DNA from: Zasmidium citrigriseum
Lineage: Eukaryota > Ascomycota > Dothideomycetes > Mycosphaerellales > Mycosphaerellaceae
DNA length: 64,000 nucleotides
Assembly (NCBI GenBank): GCA_002786025.1
Contig: NHNW01000018.1
Location: forward strand, 620,001 to 684,000
Reading direction: 5' to 3'
Part shown: one piece after another, positions 60,451 to 64,000 of the stretch
Layout of the letters: every line of letters begins with the position of its first letter
Position numbering within the stretch: position 1 is the stretch's first letter
Position numbers and translations under genes: made by a program
Notes under the pieces: generated by a model
Seen by the model: the letters and a program-made list of their open reading frames with translations, nothing else
Told to the model about the DNA's origin: nothing
The model's database searches: none

Positions 60451-61694
60451 GGAAGAAGTGTGTGGATAGATTCCGTAGCGCAAGAGAGCATACTCTACAA
60501 TCTTCTAACGTTCTACCTTTCGTTAGCCATCAAATACGTGATGTTCTGCGGCAGAGGGATGCTCACCAGAAGAGTCTCTATTGCTCTGTGTCCGCTAAAT
60601 GTCTTTGCCATCACTGCTTCGTCAAATGGCTTCATCGTTTACGAACAGGCGTCTCCGAGTCAGTAGCCGTCAACTTCTCTCCTGTCGTCTTGTAGACTTG
60701 ATCATCGTTCGTTGGCAACTCGAGTCTCGTTCAGACATCGCAAGTCGCAGGCACAGTCCCTGGACCAAGTATAAGCTTACAAGCGAGCTCAGACGTGGAC
60801 GTTGGTAGCAGTTCGCATAGTGTGCTCCTTCAGAGCAGCGATGAGTAATATGGAAGTGCCCAAGGCTCTGAAGGAACCTCCCAAACTCGACTGATGTACA
60901 AGGCTCCGGTAGGATTTCTGAAAGCCGGGAATTGGGCTTTGGGCTCGAGACGGAGTTCACGACGAGCAGTACATCAGTCCTGAACAGCGTTTACGAGACC
61001 ACATACTCGTCTGACCTGCTAAGCACACAGAGCCCAACCAGCAATGGCGTTGAGCCTCTGCTTGGCGAATCCGGAAAACAGGCGTCTTTGGGGGTCCATA
61101 TCGGTGGACCGCAGTTCTGCGTGCCGTTGCTGGCATTCTTAGCAGACTTTTGAAGGTCATCAAGGTATTAGTCGAGAGAGTCCTGATGTTCTTCAGAGGG
61201 AGGATGGCGTGGAGGAAGAGAAGTTGATCTCAGGATGACACCCTCGTCAACCGTTTAGCGAGCTGGCCAATCAAATTCGATGAGCGCCCCACTAATTCAG
61301 AGCTAATTTGACGCGCGACGCGTATAAGAACTTCAATCTGAACTTCACTCCATCGAACCCTAACACACTATCTACGAGACTCCAGAAAGGTAAGTATACT
61401 GACTTTGATCTGCAAGTAATTTTCTGCCAGTTCGATTCCTCCGCATACCGCCTTTGCCCTACCTAGGCAAGTACGCAGCCGTTTACGTGCCTATTTTCAG
61501 CCCCGATCCCGGTGCACATCATTCAGCTGAAGTGCAGGAGCGCAGGATTGGGGGCCATGCATGGCGATCCTTTATACACTGCCCTTTTCGCCCTTCGCGA
61601 TGAAACTTCTACTTCGAAGCCTTGTCCAGCGGTATAAGGACAGGTCTCGGCTACAGCATCCTGGACATCGAAGTTTGGCCCAGCGAATGTGATC
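60451..61694. other. Region without supported gene
   Basis: 1.24 kb. A GTAAGT donor at about 61389 and pyrimidine-rich sequence around 61340-61390 may mark a 5' UTR exon/intron of the next gene. Nothing else is definable. Confidence 0.35.
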
Positions 61695-63491
61695 ATGTCT
61701 CATTCGACATCTCTCACACAACCGACAGCTGTGGGACTGGCCGCCGGAGCGAAGACAGCGAAGTTCTCTGCAGCCATCAAAAGCGAGTGGGAGAAGCGAA
61801 CCAATCGAGCTCAGCATCCACCTTCAAGCGAACGCACCAAAGAGGCCCACGTCGATGATGTCTTCCTGGTTCTGGCGCTCCTTGGAGAGGCCGTGATACC
61901 GCTTGGATTCTTCGACGATGCACAGTATGCCAGTACTCTTGCGGAAACTCAGGCCTCGATCGCCACTTGTGGCCATACCACCATCATCAATATGTTCGAC
62001 AAACTGGAAGACGAGCTCAAATATCTGTGCACTGCTGCACTTACGGTATGCGCAGTGTTCTCGCCAATGCATATCTACAGAGGGTTTGGAGCATGCGTTT
62101 TGGGAGATTGGCATTGGGGCTGTCCTGATGTGGAACATCTCGAAAAGAAGGCCAAAAAGGAAACCAGCATGTTTGAAAAGATTCCCGATCCTCAGCCGAA
62201 TCGAGAGGTACTGCGTGCTTTCGACCGTGCCATTCAAGTTCTGCAGGTCAAGAGCATGTCTTTTCTCAAAGAGAGACCTTCCATCTCAGGCTTCTCAGAC
62301 TGGCAGCCGAGGCTTAAACCACGACCCAAGAAGGAGATCAACGACGACATGTCTCTTTGCAAAGACTGGAGAAAGCAACTCGAAAAGCGAGGTCATCCAT
62401 CGCCGCCCGGTATGCAAATATCCAGTTGGGGCATGCCATGGGCGGGTTGGCTGAGCGATTTCAATTGTCGCTTCATCAAGGACTGGGAGGAAGTGATGAT
62501 GAACCAGATGGATCCTGGACGATTATTGCATGCATTCTTGTGTCGCGGTTGCCTGAACCTGCACGACGGCCAGATGTTGACTCTACCACCAGGGACAAGC
62601 GCCGAATCGTTGGCTTGCTGGCTGGCTGCGCGGCCTGGTATGACGCACAAGATTGTCAGATGGGAATGCTTCCAGACGTCAGATTTTGAGAAGAAGGTCG
62701 GCAAGAAGATGACAGCGAGACTTGGTCGTTATCCCCTTCCGAGCAATTTTGTCGTCCGCGATCCAAATGCATCGCAGGCGTCGTCAGTGTCGGGACGAAA
62801 TTCAATGCCGTCTTTGTCATCGAAAGCACCACCTCCGTATTCTCCGAGCCTGGACGAGGAGCGATCTCTATCCACGACATCAACACGGCAATCCACTGCT
62901 GAGCTCGGCAGCCCAGACCCAGCCGAGTTGGATTCTCGTGAAAGATCTCCGGCACCTGGGCCTCGAGTTCCCAGTGGAGAGGCTTTGCAAAAGTCGATGA
63001 CAACGTTTCGAAGAAAGCCGGCTCCAACAGTGACTACTCGGCATTGCTCGGCGCCATTGCTCACGAGTGGAGCTACAGCGAGCGATGGTACCACCAATTC
63101 GGCGAACAAACCGGCAGTCCCTCCTACTAGGCCACCCAAAGTACCCATCGGCGAGGCAGCTGAACTTCCTGCAGATTCAGAGGTCTCCGAAACCGTATCG
63201 GGAGCTCATCGTCAGTCTGTCAGCACCATAAGAAAACCAGACGCTCACTACTTGGAACTCCTCAACGCAGTCGCCCGTGGCGAGATAAGTCGCCAAAAGC
63301 TGCAAGACATCCTTGAGAACGGCGATCCAATGACATACATCACGGCAGAACCGCAGGAGCTATCTAATGATCCAGCACCGCCAAAGATGATGGGTATCCC
63401 AATCCCATTGGGCGAAGTCAAGCCGCAAGCTAAGCCAAAGGTCGAGGGAGAAACCGTTCCCACCGCCCTCAGACCCGGGGCAAGTGCCTGA
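61695..63491 (+). CDS. Large unknown protein with helical N-terminal domain and disordered Pro/Ser tail
   Basis: 598 aa from the ATG at 61695 (MSHSTSLTQPTAVGLAAGAK). I do not recognise the family. Residues ~50-340 appear folded: DDVFLVLALLGEAVIPLGFF, MFDKLEDELKYLCTAALTVC, HIYRGFGACVLGDWHWGCPD, QISSWGMPWAGWLSDFNCRF and a region rich in Trp and Cys (LLHAFLCRGCLNLHDGQML). No membrane helix is convincing. Residues ~350-520 are Ser/Pro/Thr-rich with PPPY (KAPPPYSPSLDEE) and several PxxP motifs (PAVPPTRPPKVPIG), suited to WW or SH3 partners. The C-terminus has a short helix (YLELLNAVARGEISRQKLQD). The stop lies 5 bp before the convergent GH53 stop. Confidence 0.65.
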   Translation: MSHSTSLTQPTAVGLAAGAKTAKFSAAIKSEWEKRTNRAQHPPSSERTKEAHVDDVFLVLALLGEAVIPLGFFDDAQYASTLAETQASIATCGHTTIINMFDKLEDELKYLCTAALTVCAVFSPMHIYRGFGACVLGDWHWGCPDVEHLEKKAKKETSMFEKIPDPQPNREVLRAFDRAIQVLQVKSMSFLKERPSISGFSDWQPRLKPRPKKEINDDMSLCKDWRKQLEKRGHPSPPGMQISSWGMPWAGWLSDFNCRFIKDWEEVMMNQMDPGRLLHAFLCRGCLNLHDGQMLTLPPGTSAESLACWLAARPGMTHKIVRWECFQTSDFEKKVGKKMTARLGRYPLPSNFVVRDPNASQASSVSGRNSMPSLSSKAPPPYSPSLDEERSLSTTSTRQSTAELGSPDPAELDSRERSPAPGPRVPSGEALQKSMTTFRRKPAPTVTTRHCSAPLLTSGATASDGTTNSANKPAVPPTRPPKVPIGEAAELPADSEVSETVSGAHRQSVSTIRKPDAHYLELLNAVARGEISRQKLQDILENGDPMTYITAEPQELSNDPAPPKMMGIPIPLGEVKPQAKPKVEGETVPTALRPGASA

Positions 63492-63496
63492 GCTGC

Positions 63497-64000
63497 TCAA
63501 ACGCCTTTGAACATGTTTACACTCGGCCGACTGTATGCGGTGACTTTTGGATACTGGCTCCAATCCGCGCTGAAGAGGATGGCATCCTGGCAAGCACTGC
63601 CTAGGCCCGTGTTGTTCAACCATGCTGGTTCCCAGTAATTGATACCTTGGCCGAGGCCGCGAGGGACTCTGCAAACACATGAGTGTGCGGTCTCGAATTT
63701 GAGATGTCAAAACAACTTACTGCTTCACAACATCCACCACATCACGCACCCACTCCAGCTGTCCCGGAACCGAAGCCGGGATACTTGGCTCACTCAACTC
63801 CGGAGCATCAGGACCAGTGCAGATCGCCGGCCAATCCGTCTCGACAACATGCACCGGCTTGCCGTATTTCAGGGCCATCGTGTTCAAACTCGTCTTCAGG
63901 TTCGCCAACGTCGCCTCAGTGCCGTAGAATGGATACATGCTGAAGCCAAAGATATCCCAATCGCTTGTCTTGACTTTTCCGGTGGCGGTTAAGGCGGAGA
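63497..64000 (-). CDS. Arabinogalactan endo-beta-1,4-galactanase, GH53, C-terminal part
   Basis: The gene enters from the right edge, so its N-terminus (and any signal peptide) is not visible. Exons seen are 64000-63721 and 63668-63497, with a 52-bp intron (GTAAGT donor, TTGCAG acceptor). The protein reads TSDWDIFGFSMYPFYGTEA, then LKYGKPVHVVETDWPAICTG, whose Glu in VETDWP is the family nucleophile. It continues QLEWVRDVVDVVKQ/VPRGLGQGINYWEPAWLNNT and ends ADWSQYPKVTAYSRPSVNMF. GH53 enzymes cut beta-1,4-galactan side chains of pectin outside the cell, consistent with a plant-associated fungus. The intron is needed to reach the conserved NYWEPAW motif. Confidence 0.88.

Noticed and set aside
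1..64000. RIP-mutated repeats or retrotransposon remnants
   Set aside because: No long AT-rich, CpA-depleted tract or reverse-transcriptase/integrase motif was seen anywhere in the window.

Overview
The window is nuclear DNA from a filamentous ascomycete (Pezizomycotina), most likely a Dothideomycete of the Mycosphaerellales/Capnodiales type. This rests on the gene content and on short introns of about 48-77 bp with GTRNGT donors and CTAAC/CTGAC branch points. The class-level placement is inference. Thirty-seven protein genes are supported to different degrees (two run off the edges), plus one weak small ORF. Nineteen of the genes have coding introns inferred here from splice signals together with protein continuity. 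I recognise no rRNA, tRNA or CRISPR array.

Left part (1-24 kb). This part holds the C-terminal end of RNA polymerase III subunit RPC1, Mediator subunit Med1, a six-exon glutamine synthetase whose first coding exon is only the ATG, and a DltE-like short-chain dehydrogenase. A divergent pair follows: telomere-capping Ten1 and ESCRT-III Snf7. Next come a pfkB sugar kinase, a probable mitochondrial protein, a small Cys/His-rich protein, an unknown acidic protein, molybdopterin synthase small subunit, a membrane RING protein, a 2EXR/F-box-like protein and an aldehyde dehydrogenase.

Centre (24-43 kb). This part holds two unknown proteins (one with an AT-hook-like patch), an Lsb1/Pin3-type SH3 protein, cytosolic isoleucyl-tRNA synthetase, an O-methyltransferase, a small conserved Ser-rich protein and an SDR. 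They are followed by the centrin-binding Sfi1, a 60-residue twin-CX9C protein resembling complex I assembly factor NDUFAF8, a second membrane RING protein, and an alpha/beta hydrolase ending in the peroxisomal signal SKL. A 150-bp MITE-like element with 23-bp terminal inverted repeats lies between that hydrolase and a sulfotransferase-fold protein.

Right part (43-64 kb). This part holds a TBC-domain RabGAP, a short MetE-like methyltransferase, two convergent genes whose products share a SANT/Myb-like pattern, and an epoxide-hydrolase-like enzyme. A likely accessory block (55-61 kb) follows, with two tandem paralogues of an unrecognised family whose intron positions differ and a third unknown nuclear-type gene. 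The window closes with a large unknown protein and the 3' part of a GH53 galactanase.

Most genes act independently in core cell biology: transcription, translation, nitrogen assimilation, telomere and spindle-pole maintenance, and membrane traffic. No pathway cluster is evident. The most unusual signals are the tandem paralogue pair with intron turnover, the ATG-only exon, the MITE-like element, and a repeated within-gene switch of wobble-base preference from C-ending to G/T-ending codons.
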